A stretch of 64,000 nt of DNA from an uncultured Paracoccaceae bacterium. GTDB lineage: Bacteria > Pseudomonadota > Alphaproteobacteria > Rhodobacterales > Rhodobacteraceae. The notes under the pieces were generated by a model. It was not told the DNA's origin, searched no databases, and was given only the letters and a program-made list of their open reading frames with translations. The stretch covers positions 62,001 through 126,000 of the forward strand of contig CANNFE010000005.1 of NCBI GenBank assembly GCA_947503775.1, written 5' to 3'. Positions 17,462 through 25,168 of this stretch are shown in pieces (the first letter of the stretch is position 1; each line of letters opens with the position of its first letter). Both the position numbers and the translations under genes were made by a program.

Positions 17462-17646
17462 AGGAGGCAAATTCGCCCCCTCGCCCATCGGCGGCCCGGA
17501 CGATGTCGCCAGATCCCTGTTTTTGCTGGACCCGGCCAATTCGGACGATCTGGCCGGATCGCCCGATCCATAAGTGGCGGCTAATGTATCGGCGGATCCA
17601 TAAGCGAAGGCCGATGAGTGCCGTCCGGCCATGCGGACACGCTCCA

Positions 17647-18945
17647 TCATCCTGCCCCCGTCCGGCGGCGGTAGATGATGTCGATCAGCACCGCGAGGAC
17701 CAGCACCGCGCCGACGACGATGTTCTGAAGCGGCGCATCGACACCGACCATCGCCATGCCCGATTGCAGCGATTGCATGATGAGCGCGCCGAGGATCGCC
17801 CCATAGATTGTCCCGATCCCGCCCGAAAGCGCCGTGCCGCCGATGACGGCGGCGGCGATCACGCGCAGCTCGTCCAGCGTGCCGATATCGTTGGAGTGAT
17901 TGGCCAGCCGCGCGGAGGCGACGAGCGCGGCCAGACCGCAGAGCGCGCCCATGATGGCAAAGACCTTGACCGTCAGAAGCCGGGTGTTGATGCCCGAAAG
18001 CTCTGCCGCGTCTGGGTTGCCGCCGGTCGCGAAGATGTAGCGCCCCAGACGGGTGCGCCGGGCGACGATGGTCATCACGACGGCGACGGCGATCAAAAGC
18101 AAGACCGAAATCGGCAGGCCGTAGGCGGCGCTGTAGCCTTCGGGGACCTCGAGCCCCCGCGCGGCGAAATCGCGGGCCAGAACGCGGGAGGGGATCTGGT
18201 AGCTGTTGAGGATCCAGATAAAGCCCATGATGCCGATGGTCACGATTGCCGCGACGACGCCTTCGGCCCAGAGCGGTTTGAGCGGGAAGCCATGCGCCTT
18301 CTTGTTGCGGCGGCTCGCGGCGAGGATCCAGAGGGCGGCGGCCGTGGCGACAAGGCCGAAGATCCAGGACCAGAATTCGCCCAGCGTGCCCGAGATGCCG
18401 CCGAAGGCGCGGTAGGTCTCATCGAGCGGGCCGATGGTCTGACCGTTGGTGAGATACCAGCCGACATTGCGCCAGACCAGCAGCCCGCCCAGCGTGACGA
18501 TAAAGGCGGGGATCGCCATATAGCCGACGAGCCAGCCCTGAAAGGCGCCGATCAGAGCGCCCGTGAGGATGCCGACAGCGATGGCGATCCAGGGGATCAA
18601 GGGATGGCCCAGCTCGAGCCCCAGATATTGCGGCAGCCAGGTGGTTTGCGTCATCGCCATCATCGCCGAACAGGTTGCCAGCAACGCACCGACGGCCAGA
18701 TCGATATGGCGGGTGACGATCACGAAGACCATGCCGGTTGCCATGATCGCGACCGAGGCCGTCTGGATCGTCAGGTTGAAAATGTTGCGCGGCGTCAGAA
18801 AGCGGCCTTCGGTGAGCAGGTTGAAGGTGATGCAGACGATGGCGAAGGCGCCGATCATGCCCAGAAGGCGCAGGTCGATCTCGAGGCTCTGGATGAGCGT
18901 GCGCTTGGGGGCGGCGGGCGTTGTGTCGGTGGATGTGTCGGTCAT
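17647..18945 (-). CDS. xylH: Xylose/sugar ABC transporter permease
   Basis: A 432-residue polytopic membrane protein of the CUT2 (RbsC/XylH) type, about ten helices. The start was set at ATG 18945 (TDTSTDTTPAAPKR); the open frame continues upstream as arginine-rich sequence encoded by a GC-rich hairpin repeat, which is not protein-like. Family motifs include GMVFVIVTRHIDLAVG and AAAVIGGTALSGGIGTIYGAILGA, the permease loop that contacts the ATPase. It imports xylose delivered by XylF. Confidence 0.93.
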   Translation of the reverse strand: MTDTSTDTTPAAPKRTLIQSLEIDLRLLGMIGAFAIVCITFNLLTEGRFLTPRNIFNLTIQTASVAIMATGMVFVIVTRHIDLAVGALLATCSAMMAMTQTTWLPQYLGLELGHPLIPWIAIAVGILTGALIGAFQGWLVGYMAIPAFIVTLGGLLVWRNVGWYLTNGQTIGPLDETYRAFGGISGTLGEFWSWIFGLVATAAALWILAASRRNKKAHGFPLKPLWAEGVVAAIVTIGIMGFIWILNSYQIPSRVLARDFAARGLEVPEGYSAAYGLPISVLLLIAVAVVMTIVARRTRLGRYIFATGGNPDAAELSGINTRLLTVKVFAIMGALCGLAALVASARLANHSNDIGTLDELRVIAAAVIGGTALSGGIGTIYGAILGALIMQSLQSGMAMVGVDAPLQNIVVGAVLVLAVLIDIIYRRRTGAG

Positions 18946-18990
18946 TGGGCCTATCCGGCTGAGGGCGGGGCGGGCCATGTCCCGGCCCCC

Positions 18991-19047
18991 GCGCCGGGAC
19001 CTCTGGCGAGAGGGTCCCGGTTCGAGGCCCCGGGTCAAGCCCGGGGC
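18991..19047. repeat. Hairpin pair between xylF and xylH (CCCGGG-CTTGA family)
   Basis: Two adjacent stems: CCGGGACCTCT-GGCG-AGAGGGTCCCGG (one bulged base) and GCCCCGGG-TCAAG-CCCGGGGC (19027-19047). The second is the reverse complement of the CCCGGG-CTTGA-CCCGGG element found near corC. In the operon it lies just downstream of xylF, where such hairpins often protect the binding-protein message. The role is inference. Confidence 0.6.
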
Positions 19048-19057
19048 GCCTGTGCGC

Positions 19058-20083
19058 TTAGTTGCAGACGTCGACGCCGCTGACGCCCTGGCAGAGCGCG
19101 TCCTTCTCGATCCAGCCGGCATCGAGGACGGCATCCAGATTGCCTCGGGTGATCGGCATCGGCTCGAGGAACTTGGCCGTCATCGTCGTACCGGCGGGCG
19201 AGGTCCATTCGCCTGCCCCGTCGATGCCCGACATCTCGGTGCCGCCTGCGAGGGCGACTGCGATCTCGCCGGCTTCGCGGCCCAGATCGCGGGCGTCTTT
19301 CCAGACGCTGACGGTCTGGGTGCCGAGGGCGACGCGGTTGAGGGCGGCATGATCGCCGTCCTGGCCCGAGACGGGCACGGCGCCTTCGAGGCCCTGCGCG
19401 GTGAGGGCCGCCACGGCGCCGCCCGCCGTGCCGTCATTGGACGCGACGACCGCATCGACGTTGTTGTCGTTGGCGGTCAGGATCTGCTCCATGTTGCGCT
19501 GGGCGTTGGCGGGCAGCCAGCCGTCGGTATAGGCCTCGCCGACGATGGTGATGGCGCCTGAATCGATTGCCTCCTGCAGGACCTCCTGCTGGCCGCCGCG
19601 CAGGAAGTCGGCGTTCGGGTCGGTGGGCGAGCCTTTAATCATGACGTAGTTGCCTTCGGGCGCGGCTTCGAGCACGGCGCGGGCCTGCATGCGGCCGACC
19701 TCGATATTGTCGAAGGTCAGGTAGAAGGCGCGGTCATCCTCGATCAGGCGGTCATAGGCGATAACCGGGATGCCTTCGTCGGCGGCGGCTTGAACGGCCG
19801 GGCCGATGGCCTGCGTATCCTGGGCCAGGATGATCAGCGCGTCGACGCCCTGGGCAATCAGGCTTTCCACATCCGAGAGCTGCTTGGCCGAGGAGGATTG
19901 CGCATCGGCGGAGACATATTCGGCGCCGGCTGCGTCGAGCGCGCCACGGATGGCGGCCTCGTCGGTCTTCCAGCGCTCCTCCTGGAAGTTGGACCAGCTG
20001 ACACCGACGGTGATGTCCTGGGCATAGGCCTGGGTTGAAAGACCGGCAGCCGCGATGGCCGCCGCGATGATCGCGTTGCGCAT
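19058..20083 (-). CDS. xylF: D-xylose ABC transporter substrate-binding protein
   Basis: A 341-residue periplasmic protein. The start at ATG 20083 follows GGGAGG and begins the signal peptide [21 protein letters not shown]. The mature protein starts [20 protein letters not shown], matching the XylF N-terminus, and contains [17 protein letters not shown] and [18 protein letters not shown], the conserved sugar-contact region. It is the first gene of the xylFHGBA operon, divergent from xylR. Confidence 0.94.
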   Translation of the reverse strand: MRNAIIAAAIAAAGLSTQAYAQDITVGVSWSNFQEERWKTDEAAIRGALDAAGAEYVSADAQSSSAKQLSDVESLIAQGVDALIILAQDTQAIGPAVQAAADEGIPVIAYDRLIEDDRAFYLTFDNIEVGRMQARAVLEAAPEGNYVMIKGSPTDPNADFLRGGQQEVLQEAIDSGAITIVGEAYTDGWLPANAQRNMEQILTANDNNVDAVVASNDGTAGGAVAALTAQGLEGAVPVSGQDGDHAALNRVALGTQTVSVWKDARDLGREAGEIAVALAGGTEMSGIDGAGEWTSPAGTTMTAKFLEPMPITRGNLDAVLDAGWIEKDALCQGVSGVDVCN

Positions 20084-20166
20084 GGTAGTCCTCCCTGTGA
20101 ACCGCCGGACCCGTCTTGATGCAGGCCAGGCGCGAAGCAAACTCGCTTCTGTTCAGATACGATGCG

Positions 20167-20196
20167 CAATTTAATTCAGGAGTCAAAATAAAATTG
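20167..20196. promoter_or_regulatory. Candidate XylR operator
   Basis: CAATTTAATT (20167-20176) and AATAAAATTG (20187-20196) form an inverted repeat matching at 9 of 10 positions around a 10-base centre. It is an AT-rich island in the 222-base region between divergent xylF and xylR, where a ROK repressor would be expected to bind. Not matched to a published consensus. Confidence 0.6.
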
Positions 20197-20234
20197 ACAG
20201 AAGGCGCCTGAAAAGCACTAATCCCGACGAGAAA

Positions 20235-20252
20235 GCCGCCGAAAAAGGCGGC
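20235..20252 (+). other. Hairpin in xylR leader
   Basis: GCCGCC-GAAAAA-GGCGGC forms a perfect 6-bp GC stem directly upstream of a GAGGGAGG ribosome-binding motif. It may limit or tune translation of the xylR leader. Confidence 0.4.
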
Positions 20253-20264
20253 AGAGGGAGGATC

Positions 20265-20306
20265 GTGCCGTTTCTGCGGTGCGGAATAATTCGCGGACTG
20301 AAATAA
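20265..20306 (+). CDS. Possible 13-codon leader ORF coupled to xylR
   Basis: GTG CCG TTT begins three bases after GAGGGAGG (20254-20261), the only good ribosome site in the region. It encodes the 13-residue MPFLRCGIIRGLK and stops at TAA, whose last base is the first base of the xylR ATG (TAATG). This explains why that ribosome site is out of frame with xylR and suggests reinitiation. The spacing of three bases is short, so the call is tentative. Confidence 0.35.
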   Translation: MPFLRCGIIRGLK

Positions 20307-21532
20307 TGTATGACGAGGCCGACGATTCCGGCTGCGGCCCCAGACCGAGCGGGCCGCGGAGCGAGGCGCAGCCCCTGCGCCAGCAGGTGTTCGAATTCGT
20401 CCGGGCCGCCGGTCAGGCTCCCCGGATGGACGTGGCACGGCTGCTCGAGATCTCTCCCGGTTCAGTCACCTCGCTGACCTCGGATTTGATCGCAAGCGGC
20501 TTTCTGGAGGAGGTCGAGAGCGCGCCGCGCGAGGCAGGGCGCGGGCGGCCTCCGGTGGCGTTGCAGGTGGCCGGACAGGCGGGACTGGTCGTTGGCATGA
20601 AACTGGCCGACCGCATGCATTCCGCCGTGCTGGTCGACATGGCCGGCCGCATGCTGGCCGAAGCCGAAGAGCCCTGCGGCGGGCGGCGGCAGAGCTATGG
20701 CGTGACGGTCGATGAGGCCGACCGGCTGCTGACGACGCTTCTGGACCGCGCCGGACGGCAGCGGGGCGATATCTCGGCGATCGGGGTCGGATTGCCCGGG
20801 ATCGTGGATGCGGCCACAGGGATCGTCGCCTGGTCGCCGATCCTGACCGAAACGGATGCCGATCTGGGCCTCTGTCTCAGGGATCATCTGGGCGTGCCCG
20901 TGCATCTTGATAACGATGCAAACGTGCTGACGCTGGCCGAGCTGTGGTTCGGTGCGGGCCGCGGCATGTCGGATTTCGCGGTCGTGACGATCGAGCATGG
21001 TGTCGGGATGGGGCTGGTTCTGGGCGGCGAGCTCTTTCGGGGGGCCCAAGGGCTCGGCATTGAGCTGGGCCATACCAAGGTGCATCTCGACGGCGCGCTC
21101 TGCCGGTGCGGACGGCGCGGCTGCCTTGAAGCCTATGTCGCCGATTATGCGCTGGTGCGCGAGGCGGCGACCGCGCTTGATCGGGAGATGACCGAAGGGG
21201 CCAGCGCGATCCTCGAACATCTCTATGCCGAGGCCAAGAACGGCCACGGCGCGGCGCAGGCGATCTTTCGGCGGGCGGGCCGGTATCTGGCTTTGGGCCT
21301 GTCGAATGTCGTGCAGCTGTTCGATCCGACCAAGATCCTGCTGAGCGGAGAGCGCCTGCGCTACGATTATCTTTATGCCGAAGAGGCGATGGCCGAGATG
21401 GCCCAGATGTCGCTGCCGCTCAGCCGTCCTCCGGTGCCTGTGGAAATCCATGCCTGGGGCGACTGGGTCTGGGCGCGCGGCGCGGCGGCGCTGGCGCTCG
21501 ATGCCGTCACGGCGGACCGCCTGGGCCGATGA
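20306..21532 (+). CDS. xylR: ROK family transcriptional regulator (XylR)
   Basis: A 408-residue ROK regulator. An N-terminal winged HTH (LRQQVFEFVRAAGQAPRMDVA, then SPGSVTSLTSDLIASGFL) precedes a ROK sugar-kinase-like domain with GVGLPGIVDAATG, IEHGVGMGLVLGGELFRG and the zinc site CRCGRRGCLEAYV. ATG 20306 was chosen because it overlaps the stop of a leader ORF; GTG 20279 is the alternative (417 residues). It is divergent from xylFHGBA and presumably represses that operon until xylose is present. It is followed, with an ATGA overlap, by a CRTAC1-type gene. Confidence 0.9.
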   Translation: MYDEADDSGCGPRPSGPRSEAQPLRQQVFEFVRAAGQAPRMDVARLLEISPGSVTSLTSDLIASGFLEEVESAPREAGRGRPPVALQVAGQAGLVVGMKLADRMHSAVLVDMAGRMLAEAEEPCGGRRQSYGVTVDEADRLLTTLLDRAGRQRGDISAIGVGLPGIVDAATGIVAWSPILTETDADLGLCLRDHLGVPVHLDNDANVLTLAELWFGAGRGMSDFAVVTIEHGVGMGLVLGGELFRGAQGLGIELGHTKVHLDGALCRCGRRGCLEAYVADYALVREAATALDREMTEGASAILEHLYAEAKNGHGAAQAIFRRAGRYLALGLSNVVQLFDPTKILLSGERLRYDYLYAEEAMAEMAQMSLPLSRPPVPVEIHAWGDWVWARGAAALALDAVTADRLGR

Positions 21533-23034
21533 GGGCGCTGGTCACGACCCTGCTGCTTGCCGGGGCAGCCAGCGCGGAGGTACGGTTCGAGGACCGGTCG
21601 GACGCGCTGCCCGAGCATGTCTATGATGGCGGCTGGGAGCATTTCGTGGGCGGCGGCGTGGCGGTCTTTGACTGCAACGGGGACGGGCGGCCCGAGATCT
21701 TTGCGGCGGGCGGAGAGAACCCGGCGCGGCTTTTCATCAACCGGGGCGACTTCGCCTTCGAGGAGGCGCCATTACAGCATTTGACCGGTGTCACCGGAGC
21801 CTATCCTTTGGATGTGGATGGAGACGGGACGCTGGATCTTTATGTGATGCGGGCCGGTCCGAACGAGATCCTGAGAGGCAAGGGGGATTGCGGCTTCAGC
21901 AAAGTAAGCCATCGCCTAGGCGGGTCTGGCGGCGACCGCTGGACGACAGCGTTCACTGCCTGGGTCGAGCCAGGCGAGACGAGACCGACGCTTGCCATCG
22001 GGAACTACGTCGATCGCACCGATCCGAATGGACCGTTCGGGACCTGCGACGAGCATCTGATCCTCCACCCTGTCACGAGGGGCATGGATTTTGGCCGCAA
22101 TTCGAAACCGATCCCGGTCACGATGTGGCGGCAGGAGACCCTCTCTCCCGGTTACTGCACCCTTTCGATGCTGGCGGCGGAGGATGCGCGGGGGCGGATG
22201 ACCCTTCGGATCTCGAACGACCGGCATTACTACCTGACCGGCGGGGCCGAGCAGATGTGGGATATCGAGGAGCAGCGGTTTCTTGGGCCCGAGGATGGCT
22301 GGGAGGGACCGCAGCTTTGGGGGATGGGCATCGCCTCGCGCGATCTCAACGGGGATGGGGCCGATGAGGTGATGCTGACCTCGATGGGCGATCAGCTTTT
22401 GCAGATCGCCCGGGAGAGAGGCTATCTGGCGGCGCCCTTCGAGATGGGCACGACCGCGCACCGGCCCCATGAGGGCGATGACGGGCGGCCCTCGACCGGC
22501 TGGCATGCCGAGTTCGGGGATGTCGATAATGACGGGCGGGCGGATCTCTTCATCGCCAAGGGCAACGTGGATCAGATGCCGGGCAATGCGATGGAGGATC
22601 CCAACTCGCTTTTGATGCATCAGGCGGACGGGACGTTCCGCGAGGTCGCCGGGCGGGCGGGCGTCGCGCAAAGCGCGCGGTCGCGCGGGGCGGCGCTGGT
22701 CGATCTGGATCTGGACGGACGGCTCGATCTCGTGGTGGTGAACCGGCGCGCGCCGATGGGGCTCTGGCGGAACGTGAGCGATGCGGGCGGGGTCGTCCTG
22801 GTCGAGGCGCCGCACCGCATTGGCGGACGCGTGGAGCTGCGGACCGAAGCGGGCGTGCAAAGCCAGCAGCTGACCGTCGGCGGCGGTCATGCGGGCGGGC
22901 GCGCGCTGCCGCTTCATTTCGGGATCGGCGCGGCACAGGCGGCCGAGGTGCGGCTGCGTCCCCCGTTCGGCGACTGGGGTCCCTGGCAGAGCGTCGAGGC
23001 CGGCGAGACCGTGGTCTTTGGGCACGACCGGTAG
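21529..23034 (+). CDS. CRTAC1/FG-GAP (VCBS) repeat exported protein
   Basis: A 501-residue protein with a short signal peptide (MRALVTTLLLAGAASA). FG-GAP blades carry calcium-loop motifs DxNGDG/DxDGDG: FDCNGDGRPEIF, LDVDGDGTLDLY, RDLNGDGADEVM, GDVDNDGRADLF and VDLDLDGRLDLV, followed by an ASPIC/UnbV-like C-terminal region (GGRVELRTEAG, then SQQLTVGGGHAG). This predicts a periplasmic or secreted beta-propeller. It overlaps the xylR stop by four bases, an unexpected coupling, and converges on a diheme peroxidase gene. Function unknown. Confidence 0.85.
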   Translation: MRALVTTLLLAGAASAEVRFEDRSDALPEHVYDGGWEHFVGGGVAVFDCNGDGRPEIFAAGGENPARLFINRGDFAFEEAPLQHLTGVTGAYPLDVDGDGTLDLYVMRAGPNEILRGKGDCGFSKVSHRLGGSGGDRWTTAFTAWVEPGETRPTLAIGNYVDRTDPNGPFGTCDEHLILHPVTRGMDFGRNSKPIPVTMWRQETLSPGYCTLSMLAAEDARGRMTLRISNDRHYYLTGGAEQMWDIEEQRFLGPEDGWEGPQLWGMGIASRDLNGDGADEVMLTSMGDQLLQIARERGYLAAPFEMGTTAHRPHEGDDGRPSTGWHAEFGDVDNDGRADLFIAKGNVDQMPGNAMEDPNSLLMHQADGTFREVAGRAGVAQSARSRGAALVDLDLDGRLDLVVVNRRAPMGLWRNVSDAGGVVLVEAPHRIGGRVELRTEAGVQSQQLTVGGGHAGGRALPLHFGIGAAQAAEVRLRPPFGDWGPWQSVEAGETVVFGHDR

Positions 23035-23041
23035 GGAAAGG

Positions 23042-23090
23042 CAGGATTTTCTAGAAAATCCTGACGCCAAAATCTTCTAGAAGATTTTGG
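23042..23090. repeat. CTAG-centred palindrome pair, site A
   Basis: Two perfect palindromes: a 22-mer (23042-23063, arms CAGGATTTT around CTAG) and a 24-mer (23067-23090, arms CCAAAATCTT around CTAG), separated by ACG. They fill the space between convergent CRTAC1 and peroxidase genes and end at the last base before the peroxidase stop codon. They may act as a bidirectional terminator. The same units recur at 30.2 and 33.7 kb. Confidence 0.9.
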
Positions 23091-24407
23091 CTACGGGTGT
23101 TCGACGGGCAGGCCCGAAGGGACCATGTCCGGGATGCCGAGACGTCCGGTCAGCGCGACGGGATCTTCGAGAGCTCTCAGAAACGCGATCAGGCGGTCGA
23201 TCTCACCCGGCGAGAGGCTCTTTGACGGTGCGCGAAGGGCGGCCGCGATGGCGGCGGTCTCAGCGGGGTCATCGGCGATGCGGTAGTCTTGCACCTGCAT
23301 CTGCGGCAGCGGCAGGCTGCGCGGCGCCGCGGCGAAGCGGGCCAGCGCTTCGGGGTCCCCGTGATCGGCGAGGAAGGCGTGCAGGTCCGTATGGGCCCCC
23401 GCATGGCCCCAGGGGCCGGTGCGGGTGACGTTGCGCAGGGACGGCGTTCGGAAGGCGTAGAGATCCTCGGCCCGGCTGGTCACGCGGAAGCGGCCTTCGT
23501 CCCGGGCGTGGTGTTCGAAGCGGGCGGCCTTGCCGGGGCCGATCTGCGGCGCGCCCATCGCGTGAAAGCCGTGATCGGTCTGGAACGGGCCGGAATGGCA
23601 GGCGGCGCAACCGGCCTCTGCGTAAAAGAGGGTCATGCCCTCGGCCGCCGCTCCGGTCAGGGGGATCTCGCCGCGTAGATGGGCGTCGAACAGGCTGTCG
23701 TCGGAGCGCCATTCATGGGCGATGAAGGCGGCGATGGCGTTGGAGATATCGGTGAAGGCGATGTCACCCGGCCCGTCGATATGGGGATAGAGGCGGAAGG
23801 CCTCGGCATAGGCGGGGATCCCGGCGATGCGGGTCGAGATGAGGGCCCAGGCGCCGCCCGGCCCGGTGATGCGGCCCATCCGGACGGCCTGGCTGATCTC
23901 GTTTTCCGAATAGTGACCGGCCATCTCGTCGGGGGAGAGAACGGGGAACATCGTCTGTGCCGAGAGGATCGAGGTGAACCCCTCGGTCATGTCCGCGCCC
24001 AGGGGGGTGCGCAGGGTGCCGTCCGGGCGGGCTTCGATGCGGCCGTCGTGAAAGAGCGTGGTGAACGACGCGTGGCCGAGGTTGAAGAGCGCGGGCGAAT
24101 TGCGGGGGATGCGCTGCTCGGGGGGGTTCTCGGGGTCGGCGCGGCGCGCGGGGCCGAGGCCCTGGCCGCCGTCTCCGAGGCCGAGCGGCAATCCGTCGGA
24201 GGTCGCGAAGGCGGGATGGTGGCAGCTTGCGCAGGAGACCGTGCGGTTGCCCGACAGGATGGGATCGTAAAAGAGAAGCTGGCCAAGCCGGATCTCGGCG
24301 GGGTCCGCCGCCGTGTAGCCGGAGGCGTCGACGGGGGCGGGAAGCGAGTCGGCGATTGCCGCAGGGGCAAGGGCCGTCAGGACCGCGAGGGTGAGGGAGC
24401 GCCCCAA
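23091..24407 (-). CDS. Diheme cytochrome c peroxidase / MauG-family protein (paralogue)
   Basis: A 438-residue exported protein from a TTG start, chosen because the signal peptide (GRSLTLAVLTALAPAAIA) begins there; the frame is open further upstream but runs into the divergent heme oxygenase gene. Heme sites are CASCHHP (SGNRTVSCASCHHP) and CAACHSG. It shares long blocks with the 11.8-kb peroxidase (RLGQLLFYDPILSGNR, IPRNSPALFNLGH, TLFHDGRIE, C-terminal VPSGLPVE). It may reduce peroxide or oxidatively modify a partner; the adjacent CRTAC1 protein is one candidate, by context only. Confidence 0.82.
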   Translation of the reverse strand: MGRSLTLAVLTALAPAAIADSLPAPVDASGYTAADPAEIRLGQLLFYDPILSGNRTVSCASCHHPAFATSDGLPLGLGDGGQGLGPARRADPENPPEQRIPRNSPALFNLGHASFTTLFHDGRIEARPDGTLRTPLGADMTEGFTSILSAQTMFPVLSPDEMAGHYSENEISQAVRMGRITGPGGAWALISTRIAGIPAYAEAFRLYPHIDGPGDIAFTDISNAIAAFIAHEWRSDDSLFDAHLRGEIPLTGAAAEGMTLFYAEAGCAACHSGPFQTDHGFHAMGAPQIGPGKAARFEHHARDEGRFRVTSRAEDLYAFRTPSLRNVTRTGPWGHAGAHTDLHAFLADHGDPEALARFAAAPRSLPLPQMQVQDYRIADDPAETAAIAAALRAPSKSLSPGEIDRLIAFLRALEDPVALTGRLGIPDMVPSGLPVEHP

Positions 24408-24574
24408 GTGACGCAGGTCTTTCCAGCCTGAAAGCTCAACTATAACAAGGTTTTCCCGCCTCAAATCGCCAGCCTTCCAACTTTGTTCTTTCAGCGCAGC
24501 ATTTTGAGGCATAAACTCGACCTTAGCGACCAGCGATCCCCCTTTTTTCGGATATTGAAGAGGCGCCGTATCGG

Positions 24575-25168
24575 ATGCAAGACCGCCTAACATACCCCGT
24601 GTCGCTGCGAGAGCGGCTTCGGGAGGACTTGCAGGCTGTACATGACGCGCTGGACCAGAAGATCTCAACGCTCGATCTGACCGACCGCGGGGAGTACCGC
24701 GCCTTTCTAGCGATGACCCATATGGCCCTGAGCGGGATCGAGGCAGAGGGCGGCGACGCAACGGGCCTGCTGGACGAGATGGTGCGCGCGCTCGCCGAGG
24801 ATCTAGAGGCTTTGGGCGATCCGGCCTCGGCCCCTCTGGCGCCGGTCAGGGTGCATCCCCTGGCGCTGGATTACGTGTTGATCGGATCGCGTCTGGGCAC
24901 GCAGGTGCTGCGCAAGAGGTGGCTGGCCGGAGCGGACCCTCAGGTGAAAGCCGCCGACGCCTATTTCTCGCTGCCCGCGCAAGGCGCCGCATGGCGCGCG
25001 CTGACCGACGCGCTCGGCACCATGAGCGGCGCGGACCGGCAGGCCGCCGAGGTCGTGGCCGATGCCCGCGCGCTGTTTCAGAGATTCTCGGCAAGCCTCG
25101 AGCTCTGCCGAACTTCCCTTTCCCCAGTGTTGGAGCCCAAACGTCATGGCCCCCATGTCCCAGCGTAA
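24575..25168 (+). CDS. bphO: Biliverdin-producing heme oxygenase (BphO type)
   Basis: A 197-residue heme oxygenase-fold protein. The N-terminal helix LREDLQAVHDALDQ holds the proximal heme ligand candidate His23, and PLALDYVLIGSRLGTQVL resembles the distal-helix glycine region. It would open heme to biliverdin, the chromophore of the bacteriophytochrome encoded next; the two genes overlap by 23 bases, implying coupled synthesis of chromophore and apoprotein. It is divergent from the peroxidase gene. Identity rests on fold pattern plus context. Confidence 0.83.
   Translation: MQDRLTYPVSLRERLREDLQAVHDALDQKISTLDLTDRGEYRAFLAMTHMALSGIEAEGGDATGLLDEMVRALAEDLEALGDPASAPLAPVRVHPLALDYVLIGSRLGTQVLRKRWLAGADPQVKAADAYFSLPAQGAAWRALTDALGTMSGADRQAAEVVADARALFQRFSASLELCRTSLSPVLEPKRHGPHVPA

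Noticed and set aside
17378-17650. 90-residue minus-strand open frame between xylH and xylG
   Set aside because: It is composed largely of the short GGCATCC tandem repeat and Ser/Pro/Gly-rich sequence, with no ribosome site of its own.
17425-19083. 552-residue open frame on the plus strand
   Set aside because: It lies antisense to xylH and is an Asp/Arg/Gly-rich translation typical of the complement of a GC-rich membrane-protein gene.
24408-24761. Long N-terminal extension of the 23-kb diheme peroxidase
   Set aside because: It would place arginine-rich sequence before the signal peptide and overlap the divergent heme oxygenase; a TTG at 24407 gives a normal signal peptide.
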